From Gammaproteobacteria bacterium (lineage in GTDB: Bacteria; Pseudomonadota; Gammaproteobacteria; Granulosicoccales; Granulosicoccaceae): DNA of 11,414 nt. The notes below the pieces were generated by a model that saw nothing but the letters and a program-made list of their open reading frames with translations, made no database searches and had not been told where the DNA came from. Positions 1 through 6,261 of the stretch are shown here, piece after piece. The stretch spans positions 1 to 11,414 of the forward strand of contig JAGRHW010000085.1 of the NCBI GenBank assembly GCA_020444765.1, in the 5' to 3' direction. Within the stretch, counting starts at the first letter, position 1. Each line of letters opens with the position of its first letter. The position numbers were made by a program, and so were the translations under genes.

Positions 1-22
1 AGCCGTTTATAGTTGCCCAATA

Positions 23-62
23 CAGCGTAATTTTTTTTCTTTTTAATCGTAGTGTTACGCTG
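23..62. repeat. 8-bp inverted repeat with T-rich loop
   Basis: CAGCGTAA at 23-30 is the exact reverse complement of TTACGCTG at 55-62. The 24-base loop contains a T8-C-T5 tract. The long loop and internal T tract are unlike a standard intrinsic terminator. It lies just before the AT-rich stretch that probably holds the promoter of the downstream c-di-GMP gene, so it may be an operator or the remains of an upstream gene's 3' end. Function unknown. Confidence 0.4.
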
Positions 63-66
63 ATTA

Positions 67-103
67 TTGATAATTTACTTTATAAAATCGTCTATAGTTA
101 TAC
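67..103 (+). promoter_or_regulatory. Possible promoter of the GGDEF/EAL gene
   Basis: This is an AT-rich stretch ahead of the first gene. TTGATA (67-72) could be a -35 with TCTATA (91-96, 18-base spacer) as -10. Alternatively TTTACT (74-79) pairs with TTATAC (98-103, 18-base spacer). Neither pair is strong and they cannot be separated by eye. The leader would be about 85-95 bases long. Confidence 0.3.
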
Positions 104-188
104 GACGAGACGAGACCCGCTTGTGCATCGCGCACGGCCTGCAACCAACTGGTTCGCCGCTTGAGCAGCCAGTATACCTGACGCCGGA

Positions 189-2621
189 ATGACTGAAGCT
201 ACAGAAAACCGCAAAGAATCGAACCGGCCGACCCAGGATGCACACAACGCCGCGGACAACCCGGCGCGGACGGACAAACCAAGCAAAAGCCGTTACAGCT
301 GGCCGGAACTCGCGGGCCTGATGCTGATTGCAGGTATTGCTATTTTCGTTATCGTCTCGATCGAAAAAATCGCCGTCGACCTGAGTCATTTCGGACAAAA
401 CAGTAACGCGCAAAACACCATTCAACTGGAACGCCTGCAATTACGTCTGGAATCGGTGCGGAAAATTCTCCAGCTCGGCATGATCAATACCGAGGAAAAC
501 ACACTGACAGTTGCGCATCATGAAATCCTCTCGATCCAGCAACAACTGAATGAGCTTTTACCCGAGCCTTCCCGTGACGCGCAACACGCGGACATTGCCG
601 GCACGCTGGCGAGTCTGCGGGAACAGGCCGCGAAAGAACTCGGTCAGATAGAAAGCCTGCTGCGCACGGGCGGCGGCGGATTTACCACCGACTCCGCGCC
701 GGTGTTGCGCCTGATTCTGCAAAAGATCGACAAACTGCTGGACAAAACCCAGGCCGCGGTCAGAAGCACGGCGCTGATTCAGTCCGCCAACGTCCAGGCG
801 CAAAACCGCCTGCTGAATGATTTCAGCGAATACAGTTCCCTGTTTCTGACCATCTTCGGCCTGTTCGCGGCCGGCCTGCTCGGGCTTGCACTTTACCAAC
901 GGCAGTTGTTTTCCAGTCAGCTCAACGCCAACCAGATGGTCGATCTGCAAACCCGCAAGCTGCACGACACCATCGAAGGTTTCTCCTCGGCCTGCGCCCT
1001 GTTCGACGAACATCAGCATCTGCAAAGCTGCAACAGCGAATTCCTGAAGCTGCTGCCCGAGCCGGTACGCTCCGGCAACAGCAGCCTGACCGTCGACAAG
1101 GTGCTGCAAATTCTGCAAAACGGTGAAGAACCGGCAGCGACCGGCTCCGATCAGACCGCGGCCAGCCCGGTAAGCCGTCCTCAGGCGGGAGAAAATCTTG
1201 AGCTTGTCGATTATCAGGGCCGCAATCTGCTGATCAGCGAAAGACCGACCCGTGACGGCGGGCTGATGTGTATCTACCGCGACGTCAGCTACATCCATCA
1301 TACCGAGTCGCGTCTCAAATACCTTGACAACCACGACAAGCTGACCCAGTTGCCCAACCGCAACCGTTTTCTGGAAGACCTCGGCGTCGCGATCGCCAGG
1401 GCCGGCAAGCAAAGCGAAATCGCCGTGGTGATGTTCGATATCCATAACTTCCGTGAAATCAACGACACCTACGGCCACACCATGGGCGACCGGGTGCTGC
1501 AGATGATCGCCGGCACCATTCACGGCGGTTTCGCGCCGAGCGAGTACGCGGCACGAATCGGCGGTGACGAGTTTGCATCGATCATCACCGACGTCAGCGA
1601 TCATACGGCCCTGGAAGAACAGGCCACCGCCATTCTGGCCGCGCTGCGTAACGGCTTTACACTCGACAATACGGATATTCCCATTCAGGTCAGCGTCGGG
1701 ATCTCCTATTACCCGTCGCATGGCAAAACCGTCACCGGCCTGATCAACAATGCCGACACCGCCAGCGTACACGCCCGCAAGAATGCCCTGATTCGGCCGG
1801 GCATCTACAATAACCGGCTCAAGCACCGCACCGAACGGCGACGCCTGATCGAGCGGCATATGCATCACGCCATCGAGCTGGATGAACTGCGCGTTCAGTA
1901 CCAGCCGCAAATCGATGTGCGTTCCGGCATGACAACCGGCATGGAAGCTCTGTTGCGCTGGAATAACAGCAAGCTCGGTGAAATCAGCCCGGCCGAATTC
2001 ATTCCGCTGGCCGAAGACAACGGCCTGATCATGGAACTCGGCGAGTGGGTGCTCAAGCAATCCATCAGCGACTACCAGCAACTGGCCCGCTACGGCATGT
2101 CGCCCGGCGTTCTGTCGATCAATCTGTCGCGCCGGCAGTTCAACAGCAGCAATATCGCCTCGACCATCGAGACGACACTGGCCAAGGCCGGCATCACGCC
2201 GCGCCAGCTGACCCTGGAAATCACCGAAACGGCAATCATGGATGACACCAACCGTACCGCGCAGATTCTTAACGAACTGAAGGAAATGGGCGTGGGTTTA
2301 TCGATCGACGACTTTGGTGTCGGCTACTCTTCGTTTGCCGCATTACGGGAGTTTCCGATCGATGAAGTCAAGATCGACCGGCTGTTTGTCGCGGATGTCG
2401 TCAACGACACCAGCAGCCAGGAAATCATTCGCGCGATCATCGATGTCGCCCATGCCCTGAAGGCCGAAGTGGTCGCCGAAGGCATAGAAAACCGCAAACA
2501 GTTCGAGATGGTCAAATACCTCGGCTGCCACCGCGCGCAGGGATTCTTTCTCTGCGAGCCGATGGAAGCGACGACGTTTCCGGACGTTTGCCTGGGCGGC
2601 AAATCAATCCCCGCCTCCTGA
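189..2621 (+). CDS. Membrane-bound GGDEF/EAL c-di-GMP enzyme, probably a phosphodiesterase
   Basis: An 810-residue inner-membrane signalling protein that makes or breaks cyclic di-GMP. After a charged N-terminus of about 38 residues come a membrane helix (about 41-60), a helical presumed periplasmic sensor region, a second helix (216-236), a PAS-like region (about 255-370), a GGDEF domain (about 375-540) and an EAL domain (about 551-800). The GGDEF motif is intact (458-462) with metal-binding D417, but the RxxD inhibitory site is replaced by APSE (449-452), and the usual AMYxAKxxG segment is degenerate (525-534). The EAL half keeps every catalytic residue I can place: E586 (EALLRW), N645, E677, D707/D708, K728, E764, E767 and Q784. 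Hydrolysis of c-di-GMP is therefore the safer prediction, with GGDEF perhaps a GTP sensor. ATG 189 is chosen because upstream codons in frame run into a stop and the next Met is inside the first helix; its ribosome site is weak. Confidence 0.93.
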   Translation: MTEATENRKESNRPTQDAHNAADNPARTDKPSKSRYSWPELAGLMLIAGIAIFVIVSIEKIAVDLSHFGQNSNAQNTIQLERLQLRLESVRKILQLGMINTEENTLTVAHHEILSIQQQLNELLPEPSRDAQHADIAGTLASLREQAAKELGQIESLLRTGGGGFTTDSAPVLRLILQKIDKLLDKTQAAVRSTALIQSANVQAQNRLLNDFSEYSSLFLTIFGLFAAGLLGLALYQRQLFSSQLNANQMVDLQTRKLHDTIEGFSSACALFDEHQHLQSCNSEFLKLLPEPVRSGNSSLTVDKVLQILQNGEEPAATGSDQTAASPVSRPQAGENLELVDYQGRNLLISERPTRDGGLMCIYRDVSYIHHTESRLKYLDNHDKLTQLPNRNRFLEDLGVAIARAGKQSEIAVVMFDIHNFREINDTYGHTMGDRVLQMIAGTIHGGFAPSEYAARIGGDEFASIITDVSDHTALEEQATAILAALRNGFTLDNTDIPIQVSVGISYYPSHGKTVTGLINNADTASVHARKNALIRPGIYNNRLKHRTERRRLIERHMHHAIELDELRVQYQPQIDVRSGMTTGMEALLRWNNSKLGEISPAEFIPLAEDNGLIMELGEWVLKQSISDYQQLARYGMSPGVLSINLSRRQFNSSNIASTIETTLAKAGITPRQLTLEITETAIMDDTNRTAQILNELKEMGVGLSIDDFGVGYSSFAALREFPIDEVKIDRLFVADVVNDTSSQEIIRAIIDVAHALKAEVVAEGIENRKQFEMVKYLGCHRAQGFFLCEPMEATTFPDVCLGGKSIPAS

Positions 2622-3683
2622 ATCAAGATCCAGTTGCAGTTGCCGGAAATCACTGACCGGCTTCAGACCGGACAATGAAATCCCCAGCAACCTGACCGGC
2701 CTTCCTGCAGCCTCGGTACGCGCCAGCAACCACGGCAGACAGGCAATCATCTCCTCGGCCGATTCGAATCCCTGGGCGACCGAGTAGCTGCGCGTCACCT
2801 GGGTGAAATCCGCGTACTTGACCTTGATGCTCAGGGTACTCGCGCAAAGCTGCTGCTGTTGCAGATGGCCGGACACCGAATGCGCCTGCTGGGCGAGCAC
2901 GTCCAGCATCAACGGAATATCATCGAGGTCTTTTTCAAAGGTGGTTTCCGAGCCGATGGATTTTCGTTCACGCGCGGATTCGACCGGCCGCTCATCACGG
3001 CCGCGCGCGATGTTGAAAAAATAGGCGGCGGAACGGCCGAAGTATTTTTGTAATTCAGCAAAACTGCGCTGCTTGAGATCGGCGCCGTTTTTAATGCCGA
3101 GTGCCAGCATTTTCTTTTCAGTCACCGGACCGATGCCATAAAATTTACCGATCGGCAAGGTCTCGACAAACGCTTCACCCTCACCTGGAAGAATCACCGT
3201 CAGCCCGTCCGGTTTGTTCATCGCCGAAGCAACTTTTGCCAGAAACTTGTTGTAGGAAACGCCGGCCGATGCAGTGAGTCCGGTCTCGCCGAGAATGCGT
3301 TTTTTGATTTCCCTGGCGATCAGCACCGCCGAACCGTCGAGCTGCGGACAGGCGCTGACATCCAGATAGGCTTCATCGAGCGACAAGGGTTCGATCAGGT
3401 CGGTAAAGGCGGCAAACACCTGCCTGATCTGTTGCGAAATACCGCGATACACTTCGAAACGCGGCGGCACGAAAACCGTTTCCGGACACAGTCGCCAGGC
3501 TTGCGAACACGGCATCGCCGAACGGATGCCATAGGCGCGCGCTTCATAGCTGCAGGCCGCGACCACACCACGACTATCCGGCGCGCCGCCGACCACCAGC
3601 GGCCGGTTACGCAGGGCCGGATCATCGCGTTGTTCAACGGATGCATAGAACGCATCCATGTCGACATGGATTATTTTGCGCAT
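2604..3683 (-). CDS. dinB: DNA polymerase IV (Y-family, DinB)
   Basis: A 359-residue error-prone translesion polymerase of the Y family, close to the usual length of about 350. The N-terminus carries the palm motif with D8 (HVDMDAFYASVE), and SLDEAYLDVS supplies D103 and E104, the other metal-binding carboxylates. Y13 sits at the steric-gate position that excludes ribonucleotides (Phe in E. coli). The fingers, thumb and little-finger regions all look complete. QLQLDL at 348-353 resembles the beta-clamp-binding motif, followed by a short DSGGGD tail. The gene stands alone on the minus strand; its last 18 bases overlap the 3' end of the GGDEF/EAL gene, tail to tail. I see no clear Shine-Dalgarno before the ATG and no good LexA box (CTGT-N8-ACAG) upstream, so classic SOS control is not evident. 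Confidence 0.97.
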   Translation of the reverse strand: MRKIIHVDMDAFYASVEQRDDPALRNRPLVVGGAPDSRGVVAACSYEARAYGIRSAMPCSQAWRLCPETVFVPPRFEVYRGISQQIRQVFAAFTDLIEPLSLDEAYLDVSACPQLDGSAVLIAREIKKRILGETGLTASAGVSYNKFLAKVASAMNKPDGLTVILPGEGEAFVETLPIGKFYGIGPVTEKKMLALGIKNGADLKQRSFAELQKYFGRSAAYFFNIARGRDERPVESARERKSIGSETTFEKDLDDIPLMLDVLAQQAHSVSGHLQQQQLCASTLSIKVKYADFTQVTRSYSVAQGFESAEEMIACLPWLLARTEAAGRPVRLLGISLSGLKPVSDFRQLQLDLDSGGGD

Positions 3684-3689
3684 AGAGAC

Positions 3690-3705
3690 GTAAGCATCGG
3701 CTTAC
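3690..3705. repeat. Inverted repeat just upstream of dinB start
   Basis: GTAAGC (3690-3695) and GCTTAC (3700-3705) form perfect 6-base arms around a 4-base loop, 6 bases ahead of the dinB start codon on the minus strand. In the transcript this hairpin would occupy the place of the ribosome binding site, and no Shine-Dalgarno is visible there. On the minus strand a T7 tract precedes the hairpin rather than following it, so it is not a terminator for dinB-direction transcription. Confidence 0.4.
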
Positions 3706-3791
3706 CAAAAAAATGACACCTTGGTGAAGACCTGCAACTGGATATGGATTACAATGCACCCTCAATCGGACGATCGTGTTTGCGGTATACT

Positions 3792-3807
3792 TGTCGGCCA
3801 TCCGACA
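3792..3807. repeat. Inverted repeat in the dinB-minC divergent region
   Basis: TGTCGG (3792-3797) and CCGACA (3802-3807) form perfect 6-base arms around CCAT. It directly follows a -10-like TATACT (3786-3791) and lies about 120 bases upstream of the minC start. It could be an operator for either divergent gene or a chance hairpin; no known regulator consensus is recognised. Confidence 0.35.
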
Positions 3808-3877
3808 CGGGTTTTCGCATGCCGCGAACCATGTACACAATCATTTACAAACACCGTCAACCCGCAAAGCGGCGCAC

Positions 3878-3886
3878 TGTTATAGT
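3878..3886 (+). promoter_or_regulatory. Extended -10 promoter of minCDE
   Basis: TG-T-TATAGT: a TG dinucleotide one base ahead of a five-of-six match to TATAAT (3881-3886). There is no convincing -35 at 16-18 bases upstream, which is typical of extended -10 promoters. Transcription would begin near 3893, leaving a leader of about 33 bases before the minC TTG start. Confidence 0.5.
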
Positions 3887-3913
3887 ATCGCCGTTCGCAT
3901 CATACATCATTAC

Positions 3914-3917
3914 GGAG
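3914..3917 (+). promoter_or_regulatory. Ribosome binding site that fixes the minC TTG start
   Basis: GGAG lies 8 bases before TTG 3926. No such signal is correctly spaced before the ATG at 3776, which would also add 50 residues unlike any MinC. This decides the start. Confidence 0.65.
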
Positions 3918-3925
3918 AACCTTCT

Positions 3926-4657
3926 TTGACTGGCCAATCCGCTGTAGAACTCAAGGGTGGCATGTATACCCTGCTCTCGCTGCAAATACACAGCATCGAA
4001 GCGGAGGCAATAGAGCTGGCGCTGCAAAACAAGGTTCAACAGGCACCGGGGTTTTTCAAAAACACGCCGATCGTCGTCGACCTGTCGCCGGTCGAACACA
4101 TGGAAGAACTCGATACCGGCAAGTTGCTGAGCATTATTGCCGGGCATAATCTCGTGGCCATTGCCGCGCGCGTCAACGACAAGGAATCACCCGCCGCCAG
4201 AACCATCACCCTGCCGGTGCTGGACGCCGGACCGAGCCGCAAGGACGATCTCTCCACGGAACCCGGTTCCGCCTCCGACGAAGCAGCCAGTCAAGCACCG
4301 ACCACGATGGTTCATGAGCTACCGGCCGCAGGCCCGACCATACTCACCCGCCCGGTTCGCTCCGGTCAACAGGTCTACGCCCAGGGCGGAGAACTGGTGG
4401 TGCTGGCACAGGCAGGGCCCGGTGCGGAATTGCTCGCCGACAGCAACATCCATGTTTACGGTCCGTTGCGCGGCCGTGCTCTCTGCGGTGTAACCGGCAA
4501 CACCAAGGCGCGGATCTTCTGCCGCTCGCTCGAGGCGGAACTGGTATCGGTCGCCGGTAATTACAAGCCGCTGGAAGAAATTCCCGCCGAACTGAAAGGC
4601 AAGCCGGCGCAGATCTTTCTCGATGGCGACAAGCTGATCATCGAGGCGATGAACTGA
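3926..4657 (+). CDS. minC: Septum site-determining protein MinC
   Basis: Inhibitor of FtsZ polymerisation that blocks division away from midcell. It is recruited to the membrane by MinD. With the TTG start it has 243 residues, close to E. coli MinC (231). The N-terminal FtsZ-inhibiting domain spans about 6-110 (starting VELKGGMYTLLSLQI), followed by a Ser/Ala/Glu-rich linker (about 103-138) and the beta-helical C-terminal domain. That domain carries RSGQ (145-148), needed in the family for MinD contact, and NIHVYGPLRGRAL (174-186), a MinC signature. An open frame extends upstream to ATG 3776, but those 50 residues are rich in His and Arg, have no counterpart in MinC, and cross the predicted promoter. 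It is the first gene of minCDE, with a longer than usual gap (105 bases) before minD. Confidence 0.95.
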   Translation: MTGQSAVELKGGMYTLLSLQIHSIEAEAIELALQNKVQQAPGFFKNTPIVVDLSPVEHMEELDTGKLLSIIAGHNLVAIAARVNDKESPAARTITLPVLDAGPSRKDDLSTEPGSASDEAASQAPTTMVHELPAAGPTILTRPVRSGQQVYAQGGELVVLAQAGPGAELLADSNIHVYGPLRGRALCGVTGNTKARIFCRSLEAELVSVAGNYKPLEEIPAELKGKPAQIFLDGDKLIIEAMN

Positions 4658-4751
4658 TTTATTACAGGGTCGTCCTGAACGGCGTAGACCGGTACCGCGA
4701 CCTTTCCGACCAGCAGCATAAGCCGGCGGATCCATTATAAAGCGTTATTTT

Positions 4752-4756
4752 GGGAG
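4752..4756 (+). promoter_or_regulatory. Ribosome binding site that fixes the minD TTG start
   Basis: GGGAG ends 6 bases before TTG 4763 but directly abuts the alternative TTG at 4757, leaving no spacer. The second TTG is therefore the workable start, and it yields the standard MinD N-terminus MTKIIVITSG. Confidence 0.65.
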
Positions 4757-4762
4757 TTGAGA

Positions 4763-5572
4763 TTGACTAAGATTATCGTTATTACCTCTGGAAAAGGTGG
4801 CGTGGGTAAAACCACGACAAGCGCGTCAGTGGCCACCGGGCTTGCATTAAAAGGATTCAAGACCTGCGTTATCGATTTCGATGTCGGACTGCGTAATCTG
4901 GATCTCATCATGGGTTGTGAACGCCGGGTCGTGTATGACCTGGTCAATCTGGTCAACCAGGAAGCCAGCCTGCAGCAGACGCTGATCAAGGACAAGCGGG
5001 TCGACAATCTTTATATCCTGCCGGCCTCGCAAACCCGCGACAAGGATGCGTTGACGATCGAAGGCGTTGCGCGCGTTATCCACAAGCTCAAGCAGAATAA
5101 TTTCGATTACATCATCTGCGACTCGCCGGCCGGTATAGAAAAAGGCGCCAAGATGGCCTTGTATTTTGCCGATGAGGCGATCATCACGACCAACCCGGAA
5201 GTTTCCTCTGTTCGCGACTCCGACCGTATCCTCGGCATTCTGCAAAGCGAATCGAGACGCGCGAAAATGGATGAAGAGCCGGTCAAGGAACATCTGCTGA
5301 TCACACGCTACAACCCAAGCCGCGTGCAGGAGGGGCAGATGCTGAGTGTCGATGATATCGTCGACCTGCTGGCCATTCCCTTACTCGGCATCATTCCGGA
5401 ATCCCAATCAGTATTGGAAGCGTCGAACTCCGGCAAACCGGTTATCCTGGATGAAAAGAGCACAGCCGGCATCGCCTACAAGGATGCGATAGACCGCCTG
5501 CTCGGTGAAGAACGTCCGCATAAATTTATGGAAGTCGAGAAGAAAGGCTTTCTGAAACGGCTATTTGGATAA
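4763..5572 (+). CDS. minD: Septum site-determining ATPase MinD
   Basis: Membrane-associated ATPase of the ParA/MinD family. It dimerises with ATP on the inner membrane, recruits MinC, and is released by MinE, producing pole-to-pole oscillation. It has 269 residues, against 270 in E. coli. The deviant Walker A motif KGGVGKTT is at 11-18 with signature K11 and K16. The switch I region is around D38-D40 (IDFDVGLRNLD), and the Walker B strand ends at D120 (IICDSPAG). The conserved PASQTRDKDALT stretch runs from 87 to 98. The C-terminal KKGFLKRLFG is the amphipathic membrane-targeting helix. The start is TTG 4763, chosen by ribosome-site spacing. minE follows after 4 bases, so the two are probably translationally coupled. 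Confidence 0.97.
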   Translation: MTKIIVITSGKGGVGKTTTSASVATGLALKGFKTCVIDFDVGLRNLDLIMGCERRVVYDLVNLVNQEASLQQTLIKDKRVDNLYILPASQTRDKDALTIEGVARVIHKLKQNNFDYIICDSPAGIEKGAKMALYFADEAIITTNPEVSSVRDSDRILGILQSESRRAKMDEEPVKEHLLITRYNPSRVQEGQMLSVDDIVDLLAIPLLGIIPESQSVLEASNSGKPVILDEKSTAGIAYKDAIDRLLGEERPHKFMEVEKKGFLKRLFG

Positions 5573-5576
5573 GGCT

Positions 5577-5852
5577 ATGGGCATTCTCAACATCTTCAGA
5601 CGTAAAGAATCCACGGCTTCCCTCGCCAAGGACCGTTTGCAACTGGTTATCGCCCACGAACGGACCAATCGCGCCGGCCCCGCCTACCTGCCGATGATGA
5701 AGCAGGACATCGTCAACGTGATCCGCAAGTACGTGCCGATCACCGAAGAGGAAGTCGTAGTCAATATGGAATCCGACGGTAACTGCGATGTTCTGGAACT
5801 CAATATTTCACTTCCGCAAGTCGCCAGCGCACGCTCTCCGGGCAAAAAATAG
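5577..5852 (+). CDS. minE: Division topological specificity factor MinE
   Basis: Small protein that displaces MinC from MinD and stimulates MinD ATPase, confining division inhibition to the poles. It has 91 residues (88 in E. coli). The N-terminal membrane-binding segment MGILNIF is followed by the anti-MinCD helix (KDRLQLVIAHER, 18-29), then the topological-specificity domain with YLPMMKQDI (37-45) and LELNISLP (73-80). The short basic tail RSPGKK is unremarkable. ATG 5577 is preferred over TTG 5565, because the family starts directly with the M-x-(I/L)-L-x-F pattern. The start lies 4 bases after the minD stop, with AAGG partly overlapping that stop. It is the last gene of the operon. Confidence 0.96.
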   Translation: MGILNIFRRKESTASLAKDRLQLVIAHERTNRAGPAYLPMMKQDIVNVIRKYVPITEEEVVVNMESDGNCDVLELNISLPQVASARSPGKK

Positions 5853-5933
5853 CCTTCTTCCGCGGCGGGCGAAGGATTGCCCTCCTGTGCCAAAAAACCA
5901 ACAATGAATCAGCTGTAGCGGCCGTAGCTCACC

Positions 5934-5951
5934 TCGCCTTCGGCGATTTTT
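5934..5951 (+). terminator. Intrinsic terminator after minCDE
   Basis: TCGCC (5934-5938), a TTC loop and GGCGA (5942-5946) form a compact 5-bp GC-rich stem followed directly by TTTTT (5947-5951). It lies 82 bases after the minE stop and probably ends the min operon transcript. Confidence 0.6.
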
Positions 5952-6007
5952 CGATCAACCGAGCCGCCTGCTAATTCCCTTTCGATCCAGTAATTAAGAC
6001 CGCAGAG

Positions 6008-6041
6008 GCATACAATCCCGCCAAGAGATTGTCGCTTTTTT
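6008..6041 (+). terminator. Second terminator-like hairpin ahead of the porin
   Basis: ACAATC (6012-6017) pairs with GATTGT (6027-6032). An outer GC/GC pair (6008-6009 with 6034-6035) extends the stem across a small bulge. T6 (6036-6041) follows directly. The stem is AT-rich, so strength is uncertain; it may back up the terminator at 5934. Confidence 0.5.
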
Positions 6042-6084
6042 ACAACTAACTAAATATTTTTTTATAAATCAATCTGTTATTTAT

Positions 6085-6098
6085 TTGTTCCAGATCAA
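6085..6098. promoter_or_regulatory. FNR/CRP-family box upstream of porin
   Basis: TTGTT-CCAG-ATCAA matches the FNR consensus TTGAT-N4-ATCAA at nine of ten defined positions. Its centre is about 110 bases upstream of the start expected from the promoter at 6167-6195. That is far for direct activation, so a second start nearer to it (about 6133) or a chance match are both possible. Confidence 0.4.
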
Positions 6099-6166
6099 TT
6101 CATGAGCAACCAATCCATTTTGCTTAACCTTTTTCACAACAAGCAGGGAATTCAGTAGTTTTTTTG

Positions 6167-6195
6167 TTGCATTAATCACACAAGCGTTCTAGAGT
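6167..6195 (+). promoter_or_regulatory. Porin promoter
   Basis: TTGCAT (6167-6172), a 17-base spacer and TAGAGT (6190-6195) fit a sigma-70 promoter, with a T-rich tract just upstream. Transcription would begin near 6202, giving a leader of about 60 bases. AAGGA (6249-6253), 8 bases before the ATG, is a good ribosome binding site. Confidence 0.5.
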
Positions 6196-6261
6196 TAATT
6201 CCGTAGCTCGACGCTGTTCAACAAAAACACAACATTACTTTTTTTTTGAAGGAAAAAGCAC

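Larger units (their letters stand above)
5853..6261. other. Intergenic region minE-porin (409 bases)
   Basis: No gene of its own is supported here. It begins with a weak hairpin (CCTTC 5853-5857 with GAAGG 5871-5875, no T run), then holds two terminator-like hairpins (5934-5951 and 6008-6041). A very AT-rich stretch (about 6036-6090) follows, then an FNR-like palindrome (6085-6098) and the porin promoter (6167-6195). It separates the housekeeping min operon from a strongly expressed porin. Confidence 0.7.

Noticed and set aside
558..2081. Long minus-strand open frame (507 codons) opposite the GGDEF/EAL gene
   Set aside because: It is an antisense shadow of a confidently identified gene with strong family motifs; its translation resembles no known family and is poor in the features of real proteins.
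3776..3925. N-terminal extension of minC from ATG 3776
   Set aside because: It adds 50 residues unlike MinC, overlaps the predicted promoter, and lacks a ribosome site; TTG 3926 has both spacing and family fit.
3684..3925. LexA box controlling dinB
   Set aside because: I searched by eye for CTGT-N8-ACAG and looser CTG-N10-CAG forms and found none. A lineage-specific LexA motif cannot be excluded.
5565..5576. TTG start for minE adding four residues
   Set aside because: ATG 5577 gives the standard MinE N-terminus.
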